From CAMAVH01 sp036500145 (GTDB lineage: Bacteria; Pseudomonadota; Alphaproteobacteria; SMXQ01): 44,326 bases of DNA. Made by a program: the position numbers and the translations under genes. The notes below the pieces were generated by a model. It was given only the letters and a program-made list of their open reading frames with translations. It did no database searches and was not told the origin of the DNA. Numbering within the stretch: position 1 is the first letter of the stretch; every line of letters begins with the position of its first letter. The stretch is from positions 1 through 44,326 of the forward strand of contig DASYCO010000060.1 of the NCBI GenBank assembly GCA_036500145.1, read 5' to 3'. This document shows, in pieces, positions 30,697 through 39,428 of this stretch.

Positions 30697-31989
30697 TCAG
30701 ACCTGGCAGCGGTGGAAATCCTCGCGGCCGATGATGTCCGCCCAGAGCTTGCGATGGTCGGCGGCCTCGTCGAGCACCGTGCCCATCACGACGATGTCGC
30801 GGAAGTCGTTGTCCTTGTCGTCGTGCAGGACCATCGGCGGCTCCTTGCCGGCGGCGAGGCCGTCCATCGCGTGCAGGAACATGCGGCGCATCACCGCAAC
30901 GCCCATGTCGGTGCTGGCCAGATGCTCGCGCCGGCGGTCGGCGATGGGGCCCGGCGTCTCCACCGCCCATACGTCGTGGGACGAGAAGAAGGTGCCCATG
31001 CCGGAGAAGCTGAAGCTCTTCATCTCCTCGCGGTCCTGGAGATAGCGGTTCTCCTTGCGGCGGATCATCATGTGATTGTCGTCGATCTCCAGCGCCCGGT
31101 TGCGGATCAGGCTCTCTTTGTCGAGCGGCACCGACGGCTGGTAGTAGAAGTCGTAGCGCCAGTGGTTCTCGTCGTCGATCGGCACGTGCCAGTGCACCGA
31201 ATAGCCGCCCTGGCCCTGGCGCGCGCCCATGCCGCCGATGAAGGCGATGTTGGGGAACACGAAGTTGGTGGAGTTGACGTGCTTCTTGCCCTCGCCCGCC
31301 TTGCGTTCGGCGTAGGCGCGGATGCCGAAGCGGGTGCGCTCCACGTCGAGCGTGATGCGCGGCTGGTTGAAGATGATGTTGCGGGCGGCGCGGATCTCAG
31401 CGGCCGAGCGCTGGTCGTCCTTCGTCTCGCGGTTGTAGTAGTGCAGGAAGGCGAGATGCGACGGGTCGATGATGCCATCGAGCGCCTGCATGGTGTTGCA
31501 GCGGTGCAGCATCTTCATCGCCCAGACCTGGCTGTCGGGCGCCTCGAAGAAGTGGAACTTGGGGAACAGCGGCGGCGCGCCCGGGCCCATGTAGGCGAAG
31601 ATCATCCCCGCCTTCTCGATGCAGGGATAGGCGGTGTGCTGGATTTCGTCCTTGTAGCGGCTGCCTTCCGGCTCCGCCGGCTGGTCGAGGCAGCGCCCGG
31701 CCTTGTCCATCAGCCAGCCGTGGTAGAGGCAGCGCAGGCCACCGTCTTCCACCCGGCCATAGGAAAGGTCAGTGCAGCGGTGCGGGCAGTACATGCCGAT
31801 CAGCCCGGGCTCGCCATTGGCGTCGCGGAACAGGACCAGCTCCTCGCCCAGCACCTTCGTCGGGAAGGGCGCATCGGCGAGCAGGTCGCTGCTCAGCGCC
31901 ACCGGCTGCCAGTAGCGCCGGTACAGGTCGCCGCCGGGCGTGCCGGCGTCGGTCTGGGTCAGGCGGTCGTTCTCTTCCTTGGTCGTCAT
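30697..31989 (-). CDS. Rieske [2Fe-2S] aromatic-ring-hydroxylating oxygenase, large subunit (phthalate-dioxygenase-like)
   Basis: 430 residues. The Rieske cluster ligands are C68-P-H70 and C87-L-Y-H90 (YCPHRCTDLSYGR...LRCLYHGW). The mononuclear iron site shows D175-x2-H178-x4-H183 (DPSHLAFLH), matching the D-x2-H-x4-H pattern of alpha subunits; a later Asp completes it. Such proteins use electrons from a reductase to hydroxylate or demethylate aromatic rings in the cytoplasm. No reductase or ferredoxin is beside it, so electrons must come from an unlinked partner. It heads the operon with the solute-binding protein. Confidence 0.92.
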   Translation of the reverse strand: MTTKEENDRLTQTDAGTPGGDLYRRYWQPVALSSDLLADAPFPTKVLGEELVLFRDANGEPGLIGMYCPHRCTDLSYGRVEDGGLRCLYHGWLMDKAGRCLDQPAEPEGSRYKDEIQHTAYPCIEKAGMIFAYMGPGAPPLFPKFHFFEAPDSQVWAMKMLHRCNTMQALDGIIDPSHLAFLHYYNRETKDDQRSAAEIRAARNIIFNQPRITLDVERTRFGIRAYAERKAGEGKKHVNSTNFVFPNIAFIGGMGARQGQGGYSVHWHVPIDDENHWRYDFYYQPSVPLDKESLIRNRALEIDDNHMMIRRKENRYLQDREEMKSFSFSGMGTFFSSHDVWAVETPGPIADRRREHLASTDMGVAVMRRMFLHAMDGLAAGKEPPMVLHDDKDNDFRDIVVMGTVLDEAADHRKLWADIIGREDFHRCQV

Positions 31990-32519
31990 CTTCTGTCGCT
32001 CCCGTTTCCATGCATGGGTGCGCGCCGCGGATCAATCCGGACAGCGACGATTTCCGCCGTCCTCGAAGCCGGCGCGCGGACATGTCCCGCGCCGAAGCGA
32101 ACTGATCTCGAAAGTGCGAACCCGCCAGGCCCTGCGCGTGCTCCGCTTTTCGGCGCGCCGCTTGCAGAAGGCCTCCCCTTTTTTATGATTGCCGCAAAGC
32201 TAAGGACCGCGCTCCGGCATTGTCAATCACATTAGGGCGTCGCATCGGAACGGCGCGGCCCGCATGATCGCGATGCAAAAATATTCACGCGTCTGGTATA
32301 AAATTTATCGACCTCAAAAGCGCGGCGCCGTCGCGTGACTGCCTTCGCATCGGGCAGAGGAGGAACCATCCACCGGAAGGCCATCGGCCGAATCCGCGAG
32401 CAGACAGGGCGACAGCAGTCGCCGGTCCGCCACGGAAGATCCCTTGGCATTCCAGCGTGATGTTCTATTTTCGCCGCCCGCTTCCGGCCCCGCGCCGCCT
32501 TTCGCTTGCAAGGAATCCC
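31990..32519. other. 530-nt divergent intergenic region between Rieske oxygenase and tex
   Basis: I find no convincing gene on either strand. The palindrome CCATGCATGG (32008-32017) overlaps the Rieske leader, and an 11-bp AT-rich dyad ATAAAATTTAT (32298-32308) could be a promoter element in the tex direction. The central part has neither an obvious dyad nor a conserved reading frame. Confidence 0.55.
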
Positions 32520-34829
32520 ATGGCTCCCGACACGCAACGCCTCGCCGCCCTCATCGCCGCAGAGATCGGCTCCCGCCCCGAGCAGGCGGCGGCGGCCATC
32601 GAGCTTCTCGACGAGGGCGCGACCGTTCCGTTCGTCGCCCGCTACCGCAAGGAAGCGACGGGAGGCCTCGACGACACGCAGCTCCGCAACCTCGCCGAGC
32701 AGCTCTCCTACCTGCGCGAGCTCGACGCGCGACGCGACACCATCCTCGGCTCGATCCGCGACCAGGGGAAGCTGACCGACGAACTGACCGCGAAGCTCGC
32801 CGCCGCGACCACCAAGGCCGAGCTCGAAGACATCTACCTGCCTTACAAGCCGAAACGCCGCACCAAGGCCGACATCGCGCGCGAGAATGGACTGGCGCCG
32901 CTGGCCGAGGCCATCCTCGCCGACCGCGCGGCAGTGCCGGCCGAACTCGCCGCCGCCTACGTCAGCGAGGCCGTGGCGGACGTGAAGGCGGCGCTCGAAG
33001 GCGCGCGCGACATCCTGTCCGAGAAGTTCGCAGAAGACGCCGACCTGGTCGGCCGCCTGCGCACCTACATGAAGGAAGGCGCCGTGCTGCGCGCGCGCGT
33101 GGTCGACGGCAAGCAGGACGCCGGCGCAAAGTTCTCCGACTACTTCGACCACAGCGAGCGCTGGGCGACGGTGCCCAGCCACCGCGCCCTGGCGATGTTC
33201 CGCGGCCGCAACGAAGACGTGCTGTCGCTCGACCTGGTGATCGACGCCGACGACACGGCGCCGGTGAAGCCGGTGGAGCGCATGATCGCCGACGCCAACG
33301 GGATCGGCCGCACGCTGCCCGGCGACCAGTGGCTGATGGTCGTCGTCGGCTGGACTTGGCGGGTCAAGCTGTCGCTGCACCTGTCGCTCGACCTCATGCG
33401 CGACCTGCGCGAGCGGGCCGAGGAGGAAGCCATCCAGGTCTTCGCGCGCAACCTCAAGGACCTACTGCTGGCGGCGCCCGCCGGCTCGCGCGCCACGATG
33501 GGCCTCGATCCCGGCATCCGCACCGGCGTCAAGGTCGCGGTGGTCGACGGCACCGGCAAGCTGCTGGCGACGACGACCGTCTACCCCTTCCCGCCGAAGA
33601 ACGACGTGCGCGGCACGCAGGCCGAGCTCGCGAGCCTGCTGCGCAAGCATAACGTCGAGCTGATCGCCATCGGCAACGGCACGGGCAGCCGCGAGACCGA
33701 GAAGCTGGTCGCCGACATGCTGTCGGTCATGCCGGCCGGGACGGGCCCGAAGCCGCTGAAGGTGATCGTCAGCGAGGCCGGCGCGTCGGTCTATTCCGCC
33801 TCGGAGACGGCGGCGAAGGAATTCCCCGGGCTCGACGTGTCGCTGCGCGGCGCCGTCTCCATCGCGCGCCGCCTGCAAGACCCGCTCGCCGAGCTGGTCA
33901 AGATCGAGCCTAAGTCGATCGGCGTCGGCCAGTACCAGCATGACGTCGACCAGTACCGCCTCGGCCGCTCGCTCGAAGCCGTGATCGAGGACGCGGTGAA
34001 CGCCGTCGGCGTCGACCTCAACACCGCCTCGGCGCCGCTGCTGGCGCGCGTCTCCGGCCTCGGCGCGTCGCTCGCCGAAGCCATCGTCGCGCACCGCGAC
34101 GCCGCCGGGCCCTTCGCCAGCCGCGCCGACCTGCTGAAGGTCAGCCGCCTCGGCCAGCGCACCTTCGAGCAGAGCGCCGGCTTCCTGCGCATCCCCAACG
34201 GCGCCGAGCCGCTCGATTCCTCGGCCGTGCATCCGGAAGCCTACGACGTCGCCAAGAAGATCGTCGCCGCCTGCGGCCGCGACCTGCGCGAGCTGATGGG
34301 CGACAGCGGCGCGCTGAAGGCGCTCGACCCGCGCGCCTTCGTCGACGAACGCTTCGGCCTGCCGACGGTGCGCGACATCATCGCCGAGCTGGAAAAGCCC
34401 GGCCGCGACCCGCGCCCCGCCTTCAAGACGGCGACCTTCGCCGACGGCGTCAACGACCTCAAGGACCTGAAGCCCGGGATGCTGCTCGAAGGCACCGTCA
34501 CCAACGTCGCGGCCTTCGGCGCCTTCGTCGACATCGGCGTCCACCAGGACGGCCTGGTGCATGTCTCTCAGCTCGCCGACCGCTTCGTGAAGGACGCCCA
34601 CGACGTGGTGAAGGCCGGCGACGTGGTGAAGGTCCGCGTCGTCGAGGTCGACATCCCGCGCAAGCGCATCGGCCTGACCATGCGCCAGGACGGCGACCCC
34701 GGCGCGCCCAAGGGAATCGCGCGCGACGTCGGCAAGCCGCAGCGCGGCCCGGCGCCGAAGCGCGCGGCGGAGCCGCCCGCGCAGGGCGCCTTCGGCGCGG
34801 CGCTGGCCGAAGCGCTGCGGCGCAAATGA
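32520..34829 (+). CDS. tex: Tex family RNA-binding transcription accessory protein
   Basis: 769 residues from ATG 32520 (AAGGA 6 nt upstream), the normal length. Domains in order: N-terminal helical arm (QRLAALIAAEIG, VPFVARYRKEATGGLDDTQLR), the YqgF/RNase H-like domain near 326 (MGLDPGIRTGVKVAVVDGTG), the helix-hairpin-helix region near 500 (LNTASAPLLARVSGLGASLAEAI), and an S1 RNA-binding domain near 650-720 (LKPGMLLEGTVTNVAAFGAFVDIG, GLVHVSQLADRFV). Tex is a ubiquitous cytoplasmic RNA-binding factor affecting transcription fidelity and stress. Core housekeeping gene; it appears to be transcribed on its own. The terminator at 34831-34860 follows. Confidence 0.96.
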   Translation: MAPDTQRLAALIAAEIGSRPEQAAAAIELLDEGATVPFVARYRKEATGGLDDTQLRNLAEQLSYLRELDARRDTILGSIRDQGKLTDELTAKLAAATTKAELEDIYLPYKPKRRTKADIARENGLAPLAEAILADRAAVPAELAAAYVSEAVADVKAALEGARDILSEKFAEDADLVGRLRTYMKEGAVLRARVVDGKQDAGAKFSDYFDHSERWATVPSHRALAMFRGRNEDVLSLDLVIDADDTAPVKPVERMIADANGIGRTLPGDQWLMVVVGWTWRVKLSLHLSLDLMRDLRERAEEEAIQVFARNLKDLLLAAPAGSRATMGLDPGIRTGVKVAVVDGTGKLLATTTVYPFPPKNDVRGTQAELASLLRKHNVELIAIGNGTGSRETEKLVADMLSVMPAGTGPKPLKVIVSEAGASVYSASETAAKEFPGLDVSLRGAVSIARRLQDPLAELVKIEPKSIGVGQYQHDVDQYRLGRSLEAVIEDAVNAVGVDLNTASAPLLARVSGLGASLAEAIVAHRDAAGPFASRADLLKVSRLGQRTFEQSAGFLRIPNGAEPLDSSAVHPEAYDVAKKIVAACGRDLRELMGDSGALKALDPRAFVDERFGLPTVRDIIAELEKPGRDPRPAFKTATFADGVNDLKDLKPGMLLEGTVTNVAAFGAFVDIGVHQDGLVHVSQLADRFVKDAHDVVKAGDVVKVRVVEVDIPRKRIGLTMRQDGDPGAPKGIARDVGKPQRGPAPKRAAEPPAQGAFGAALAEALRRK

Positions 34830-34830
34830 A

Positions 34831-34860
34831 AAAAGGGCGACGCCGCAGCGTCGCCCTTTT
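34831..34860. terminator. Bidirectional intrinsic terminator between tex and convergent TctC gene
   Basis: GGGCGACGC (34835-34843) pairs perfectly over 9 bp with GCGTCGCCC (34848-34856) about CGCA, extended by AAAA/TTTT (34831-34834 and 34857-34860). T-runs occur on both sides. Confidence 0.88.
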
Positions 34861-34889
34861 CTTTTATGCGAGAACTTAGAAGCCGGCGG

Positions 34890-35945
34890 TCACTTGTAGC
34901 CGAGCGCGGCGTGGATCTTCTGCAGCACCTCGGGCGGCGTGGCGTAGATATCTTCGACGATCTTCTGCAGCTCTTCGCCCGACATGGGCGAGACTTCCAG
35001 CCCGCGCGACACGATTTCCTGGCGCAGCTCGGGATCGTTGAACGCCTTCATGAGGGCCGTGCGCAGCGCGGCGACACGCTCGGGCGGCACCTTCGCGCCG
35101 GTCACGTAGGGCCGGCCGAAATCGCCCTGGCGGTCGTAGAGCGTCAGGATCTGACGCTGCTCGTCGGTCTTGGCGTAGGAGGCGACGGGCCGCGCGCCGG
35201 CCATCTCCTTCTCGGTCAGCACCTTGGTGCCCTGGTAGGCGAGCGCATGGACGGAATTGGTGGAGAACCATTCCGGCTTGGTCGCGATGATGTTGAGGTA
35301 GCTCACGTTGCACATGGCCTGCACTTCGTTGCGGTCCATGGCGAGGATGATGTCGGTGGTGCTGACGTAGCCGGCGACGATCTTGAGCTTCAGCCCCAGG
35401 ATGTTGCGCAGCAGCAGCGCGTAGCCGTAGGCCGAGCCGGCGGTGGTGCCGGTCACGCCGAGGATGATCTCCTTGTCGAAGACGTCCTCGAAGGTCTTGG
35501 CCGGCGCGTCCGTGCGCAGGAAGCAGGACTCGATGTTCGGCGCGGCGTTGCCGAGATAGGAGAGCTGCAGCGGCTTCGGAGCCTTGCTCGGGTCGGCAAG
35601 CAGCGGATCCATGATGACGCCGGGCGGGATGCCGGCGATGTAGGTGCCGTCCTGCGGCGCCGTGACGGCGATTTTGCTCGCGGCGATGTAGCCGCCGGCG
35701 CCCGGCAGGTTCTGCGGCACCACCGTCGGGTTGCCGGGAATGTACTTCGCCAGGTACTTGCCGACGATGCGCCCGTAGAGGTCGAAGCTGCCGCCCGGCG
35801 CCGACCCGATCGTCATGTAGACGGTGTTGCCCTTGTAGAAGGCCGCGACCTTGGCGTCGTCGGCCGTCTGCCCGTAGGCGACGGTCGCAACGGCAGTCGA
35901 GGCCGCCATCAGCAGGCCGCACGCGGCGGCGATGATCCTGTTCAT
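34890..35945 (-). CDS. Tripartite tricarboxylate transporter substrate-binding protein, tandem copy 1
   Basis: 351 residues: signal peptide MNRIIAAACGLLMAASTAVA with cleavage near AYGQTADD, then IGSAPGGSFDLYGR (canonical GG-x-x-D loop), YIPGNPTVVPQNLPGAGGY, PQDGTYIAGI and GDFGRPYVTGAKVPPERV. It is a paralogue of the next gene upstream (35995-37047) over its whole length, with most residues the same, so the pair arose by tandem duplication. The 49-nt spacing shows that both are in one transcript. No TctA/TctB genes are seen. The ligand could differ between copies: compare ESCFLRTDAPAKT here with EGCFMRTDAPAKS in the neighbour. Confidence 0.92.
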   Translation of the reverse strand: MNRIIAAACGLLMAASTAVATVAYGQTADDAKVAAFYKGNTVYMTIGSAPGGSFDLYGRIVGKYLAKYIPGNPTVVPQNLPGAGGYIAASKIAVTAPQDGTYIAGIPPGVIMDPLLADPSKAPKPLQLSYLGNAAPNIESCFLRTDAPAKTFEDVFDKEIILGVTGTTAGSAYGYALLLRNILGLKLKIVAGYVSTTDIILAMDRNEVQAMCNVSYLNIIATKPEWFSTNSVHALAYQGTKVLTEKEMAGARPVASYAKTDEQRQILTLYDRQGDFGRPYVTGAKVPPERVAALRTALMKAFNDPELRQEIVSRGLEVSPMSGEELQKIVEDIYATPPEVLQKIHAALGYK

Positions 35946-35994
35946 GCTCTACCCCTCTCGCACTCGTTGAACTTCGAAGACATGCCGCAGCGGC

Positions 35995-37047
35995 TCACTT
36001 GGTGTTCATCACCGTGCGGGTCTTCTCGACGATCTCCGGCGGCGTGGCGTAGACGGCGGACACGAGCTTCTGGACCTCCTCGCCCGACATCGGGTCGACG
36101 TCGAGGCCGCGCGTCGTCAGCTCCTTGCGCAGCTCGGGGTCGTTGAGCGCGCTCATGAAGGCGGCGCGCAGCGCTGCGATGCGTTCCGGCGGCACGGTCG
36201 CGCCGGTCACGAAGGGCCGGCCGAACTCGCCCTGGCGGTCGTACAGGGTCATGATCTGGCGCTGCTCGTCCGTCTTGGCGTAGGAGACGGCAGGCTTCGC
36301 GCTCGCCATTTCCTTCTCGGGCAGGATCTTCGAGCCCTGGTAGGTGAAAGCCCGCACCGTATCGTTGGCGAACCAGTCCGGCTTGCCGCTCAGCACGCTC
36401 TCGTAGCCGACGCCGCAGATCGCCTGCACCTCGTTGCGGTCCATGGCGAGCATGATCTCGGTGGTGCTGACGTAGCCGGCGACGATGCGCATCTTCACGC
36501 CGAGGATATGGCGCAGCAGCATGAGGTAGCCGTAGGCCGAGCCGGCCGTGGTGTTGGTGGCGCCCATCACCACTTCCGTCGTCATCGCGCCTTCGAAGGA
36601 CTTGGCCGGCGCGTCGGTGCGCATGAAGCAGCCTTCGATGTTCGGCGCCGCGTTGCCGAGATAGGCGAGGTTCAGCCGCTTGATGCCCTGGGTCGGGTCG
36701 CCGAGCACGGGGTCCATGATCACCGCCGGCTGGATCGCGCCGATCGAGGTGCCGTCCTGCGCCGCCGTCACCGAGACGCGGTTGCCCGCCGTGTAGCCGC
36801 CGGCGCCCGGCAGGTTCTGCGGCACCACCGTCGGGTTGCCCGGGATGTACTTCGCCATGTACTTGCCGATGGTGCGGCCATAGAGGTCGAAGCTGCCGCC
36901 AGGGCCCGACCCGATGATCATGTAGACGGTCTTGCCCTTGTAGAAGTCGGCCACCTTCTGGTCGCCGGCCGTCTGCGCCTGGACGGCGGTCGTCGCCGCC
37001 AGCGTCAAAGCCAAGCCCGCCGCGAAAGCTCCCGGAATCTTCTTCAT
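35995..37047 (-). CDS. Tripartite tricarboxylate transporter substrate-binding protein, tandem copy 2
   Basis: 350 residues: signal peptide MKKIPGAFAAGLALTLAATTAVQA before QTAGDQ, then IGSGPGGSFDLYGR, YIPGNPTVVPQNLPGAGGY and IGAIQPAVIMDPVLGDPTQG; the C-terminus GLDVDPMSGEEVQKLVSAVY repeats in the neighbour. The upstream 328-nt gap contains the 14-bp palindrome at 37125-37138, 78 nt before the ATG, indicating independent regulation from the SDR gene farther upstream. Function: periplasmic carboxylate binding for a TctAB permease encoded elsewhere. Confidence 0.92.
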   Translation of the reverse strand: MKKIPGAFAAGLALTLAATTAVQAQTAGDQKVADFYKGKTVYMIIGSGPGGSFDLYGRTIGKYMAKYIPGNPTVVPQNLPGAGGYTAGNRVSVTAAQDGTSIGAIQPAVIMDPVLGDPTQGIKRLNLAYLGNAAPNIEGCFMRTDAPAKSFEGAMTTEVVMGATNTTAGSAYGYLMLLRHILGVKMRIVAGYVSTTEIMLAMDRNEVQAICGVGYESVLSGKPDWFANDTVRAFTYQGSKILPEKEMASAKPAVSYAKTDEQRQIMTLYDRQGEFGRPFVTGATVPPERIAALRAAFMSALNDPELRKELTTRGLDVDPMSGEEVQKLVSAVYATPPEIVEKTRTVMNTK

Positions 37048-37375
37048 GCTGTCCCCACCCTGGTCCTGATTGGACTGTTTTCAGGACCACATTGAACATC
37101 GAATGGCGGACAGTGAAAAGACTTATTGATATATCAATCAAAAAACCAAGCGGCATCAAGCCGCTGGCGCGCGATGCGCGTTTTTCGGGCAGAAACCCAC
37201 GCTGGGGCCGCGAACCTAGGCGAACGGATTGCGCCGAACGGCCCTGCCCGCCTCGTTCCAGATGGCCTCGGCCTTGTCTTTGCGGATTGTCGAGCGCAAG
37301 CGGCGGCATCCGCGATCACGCGGACGCCGCCTCAAGATGTACGAGAGCCCCGCGCGATCGGCGCGGGCCTCGCCT
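37048..37375. other. 328-nt intergenic region between TctC pair and SDR gene
   Basis: No gene seen. It holds the ATTGATATATCAAT palindrome (37125-37138) and a GC-rich hairpin CCCGCGC/GCGCGGG (37349-37367, loop GATCG), 9 nt past the SDR stop, which may terminate the SDR transcript but lacks a T-run. Confidence 0.55.
37125..37138. promoter_or_regulatory. 14-bp perfect palindrome ATTGATATATCAAT upstream of the tandem TctC genes
   Basis: Reads identically on both strands and lies 78-91 nt upstream of the ATG at 37047. ATTGATATAT also occurs at 27169-27178 before the AAA+/cupin operon. GntR-type repressors commonly bind short palindromes of this kind; none is encoded next to it. Confidence 0.55.
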
Positions 37376-38251
37376 CTATCCCACGTATTGCGGAATATGC
37401 GCCTTGCCGACGGACAGGCTGTCCCAGGCGGCCGGCTGGCGCGCGCGCAGCGCCGCTTCGGCCGGCGGCAGGCTCCTGTCCCACAGCTTCGCGTTGAAGC
37501 GAAAGCCGCTGACGCCGTCGGACGCCGTGGAGGCGAGCCACAGGGTCGGCGCCTCGAAGATGTCGGGCTGCATCATCTTCTCGAGGGGAATGCCACGCGA
37601 CTTCTCGTGGATGGGCGTCGCCGTCGGGCCGCCGGGGATCAGCACGTTGACGGTGACGCCGCTGCCCTCCAGCTCCTTGCTCCAGATCAGCGAGCTCGCC
37701 TCGAGCCCCGCCTTGCCGGGGCCGTAGCAGGCGCGGCCGGGCCCGAGCATGGTGTGGAAATTCGTCGTGTTGTTGATGATGCGGCCCCAGCCCTTCTTCA
37801 GCATGGGCAGCACCGCCAGGCGCGCCATGTAGTAGCCGCTGGCGTTGTTGATCGCCACGGCCTCGTCCCACAGGTCCGGGTCGCACTCCCAGAAATGCAG
37901 CGTGCCCTGGAAGTCCTTGGGCCGCGCATGGTTCGAGCCGACGCCCGCGTTGTTGACGAGGATGTCGATGGTGCCGAAGGCGTCGAGCGCGCGCTGCACG
38001 GCCGCCTCGCAGCTCGCGCGGCGCGACACGTCGCCCGCGACGGGCAGGAACGCGCCCTTGTGGCCCATGGCCTCAAGCTCGGCCGCGACCTTGTCGAGGT
38101 TGCTCTGCGTGCGGGCGACGCCGACGACCTTGGCCCCGGCGCGCACCATGGTCTTCGCCATGACCGCGCCCAGCCCCGTGCTGGCGCCGGTGATGATCGC
38201 CACCTTCCCCGCCAGATGTTGCGGCGGATAGGCGGCAAAGGCGTCTGACAT
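37376..38251 (-). CDS. Short-chain dehydrogenase/reductase (SDR)
   Basis: 291 residues from ATG 38251; an in-phase GTG at 38254 immediately precedes it and AGGAG spacing (6 nt) favours the ATG. The classical SDR cofactor motif is TGASTGLGAVMAKT (GxxxGxG), then NNAG in DILVNNAGVGS, and the Y-x3-K active site as CYGPGKAGLEA near residue 175. The Ser is probably one of the TT residues in INNTTNF. It oxidises or reduces a hydroxy/keto group using NAD(P). Transcribed in the same direction as the TctC pair (gap 328 nt) and the TctC gene at 38337 upstream; the terminator 38288-38325 separates it from the latter, so it is likely to have its own promoter. Confidence 0.92.
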   Translation of the reverse strand: MSDAFAAYPPQHLAGKVAIITGASTGLGAVMAKTMVRAGAKVVGVARTQSNLDKVAAELEAMGHKGAFLPVAGDVSRRASCEAAVQRALDAFGTIDILVNNAGVGSNHARPKDFQGTLHFWECDPDLWDEAVAINNASGYYMARLAVLPMLKKGWGRIINNTTNFHTMLGPGRACYGPGKAGLEASSLIWSKELEGSGVTVNVLIPGGPTATPIHEKSRGIPLEKMMQPDIFEAPTLWLASTASDGVSGFRFNAKLWDRSLPPAEAALRARQPAAWDSLSVGKAHIPQYVG

Positions 38252-38287
38252 CACTCACTCCTGGAGAATCGGTTTTACATAACTTTA

Positions 38288-38325
38288 CGGCCTTGCCCGG
38301 GCGATCCTGCGCCCAGGCAAGGCCG
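38288..38325 (-). terminator. Strong hairpin terminator downstream of TctC gene (38337-39350)
   Basis: CGGCCTTGCC (38288-38297) pairs perfectly over 10 bp with GGCAAGGCCG (38316-38325), with GGGCG/CGCCC pairing inside, 12 nt after the stop of the TctC gene. T-run on the minus strand is poor (TAAAGTTATG), so efficiency is uncertain. Confidence 0.68.
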
Positions 38326-38336
38326 CTGCTGACAGG

Positions 38337-39350
38337 CTAGTTGAGAATCTTGCGCGCCCGTTCGGCGACCTCGGGCGAAGTCTTGGCCAGGCGGTCGGCC
38401 AGTTCCTGGAGCTGCTCGCCCGTCACCGGGTCGATGAACAGCTTCAGCTTGGCCGCCTCGGCCAGGAAGCCCTCGTCCTTGAGCGTCGCCTGGAAGGAGC
38501 TGCGCAAGGTGGCGAGCTGCGCCGCCGGCATTTCCGGCGGGCCGAAGAAGGGCCGGCCGGAATCGTCGCGGGCATAGAGGATCGCGACGATCTGGCGATC
38601 CGCTTCGTCCTTGGGCAGCGGGAACAGCGGGACGTTGGGCAGGTCAGGATGCGGCTTGAAGCCGTACTGGGCGATGACCTTGGCCTTGCCCGAGGCGAGC
38701 CATTCGGCGTTGCCGTTCTTCGCGCTGACCCAGCCCAGGCCGCCGTTGCCCTGAATCTCGCCGCGCTCCATGGCGAGGTCGACGTCCTCGTTGCCCTTGT
38801 AGCCGGTGATCAGCTTGAACTTGGTGCCGAGCACCTCGTTGGCCACCAGCGGATAGTCGACCGGCGCGCTGCCGCGCGCGGCGCCGCCGACGATGATCTC
38901 CTTCTTGAACAGGTCTTCCAGGGTCTGCACGGGCGCCGTGTGCCAGACCATGACGACCATGGCGTCGCGGCTTGGGCCGCCGATCCAGGACAGCTTGGCC
39001 GGATCGAATCGCGCCGCGTTCGGATAGAGGATCGCCGCGGTGGGCATCGCGTTGTTGGCCACGCCGACGACCGTGCCGTCGCGCACTTCCTTCGTGTACA
39101 TGTTGTTGGTCATGTTGAGGCTGCTCGCCCCCGGCACGTTCTGCACGACGAAGTTCGGGTTGCCGGGGATGTGCTTGCCCCACCAGCGCGCCATGGCGCG
39201 ACCCAGCACGTCGTAGCCGCCGCCGGGCGCCGAGCCGACCAGCAGGTTGATCCGCTTTCCGCTGTAGAAGTCGTTCGACTGGGCGTGGGCCGGCAGCGAC
39301 ATCGTCGCCGCAAGCGCCAGCCCCAGCACTGGCATCAGCAAGGTCTTCAT
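38337..39350 (-). CDS. Tripartite tricarboxylate transporter substrate-binding protein
   Basis: About 337 residues. Signal peptide MKTLLMPVLGLALAATMSLPAHA, cut before QSNDFYSG. The canonical loop is LVGSAPGGGYDVLGR, then IPGNPNFVVQNVPGASSLN; the ending is AKTSPEVAERARKIL. In-frame starts at 39356 and 39350 follow GGGGA; the second has spacing compatible with the ribosome site and is chosen. It is 78 nt after the neighbouring TctC gene, in the same polycistronic group as the ThDP enzyme. The last gene of that group, followed by the hairpin at 38288-38325. Confidence 0.9.
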   Translation of the reverse strand: MKTLLMPVLGLALAATMSLPAHAQSNDFYSGKRINLLVGSAPGGGYDVLGRAMARWWGKHIPGNPNFVVQNVPGASSLNMTNNMYTKEVRDGTVVGVANNAMPTAAILYPNAARFDPAKLSWIGGPSRDAMVVMVWHTAPVQTLEDLFKKEIIVGGAARGSAPVDYPLVANEVLGTKFKLITGYKGNEDVDLAMERGEIQGNGGLGWVSAKNGNAEWLASGKAKVIAQYGFKPHPDLPNVPLFPLPKDEADRQIVAILYARDDSGRPFFGPPEMPAAQLATLRSSFQATLKDEGFLAEAAKLKLFIDPVTGEQLQELADRLAKTSPEVAERARKILN

Positions 39351-39428
39351 TTCCATTCCCCTGTTTTTCTCATTGGCATGTTTTCTCGTTGAATCATCGG
39401 ATCGCGATGGCGGGCCGACGCCTCCCGG

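Noticed and set aside
31940..32188. 82-residue plus-strand frame in the Rieske/tex gap
   Set aside because: Starts within the Rieske gene, has Arg/Ser-rich composition and no ribosome site.
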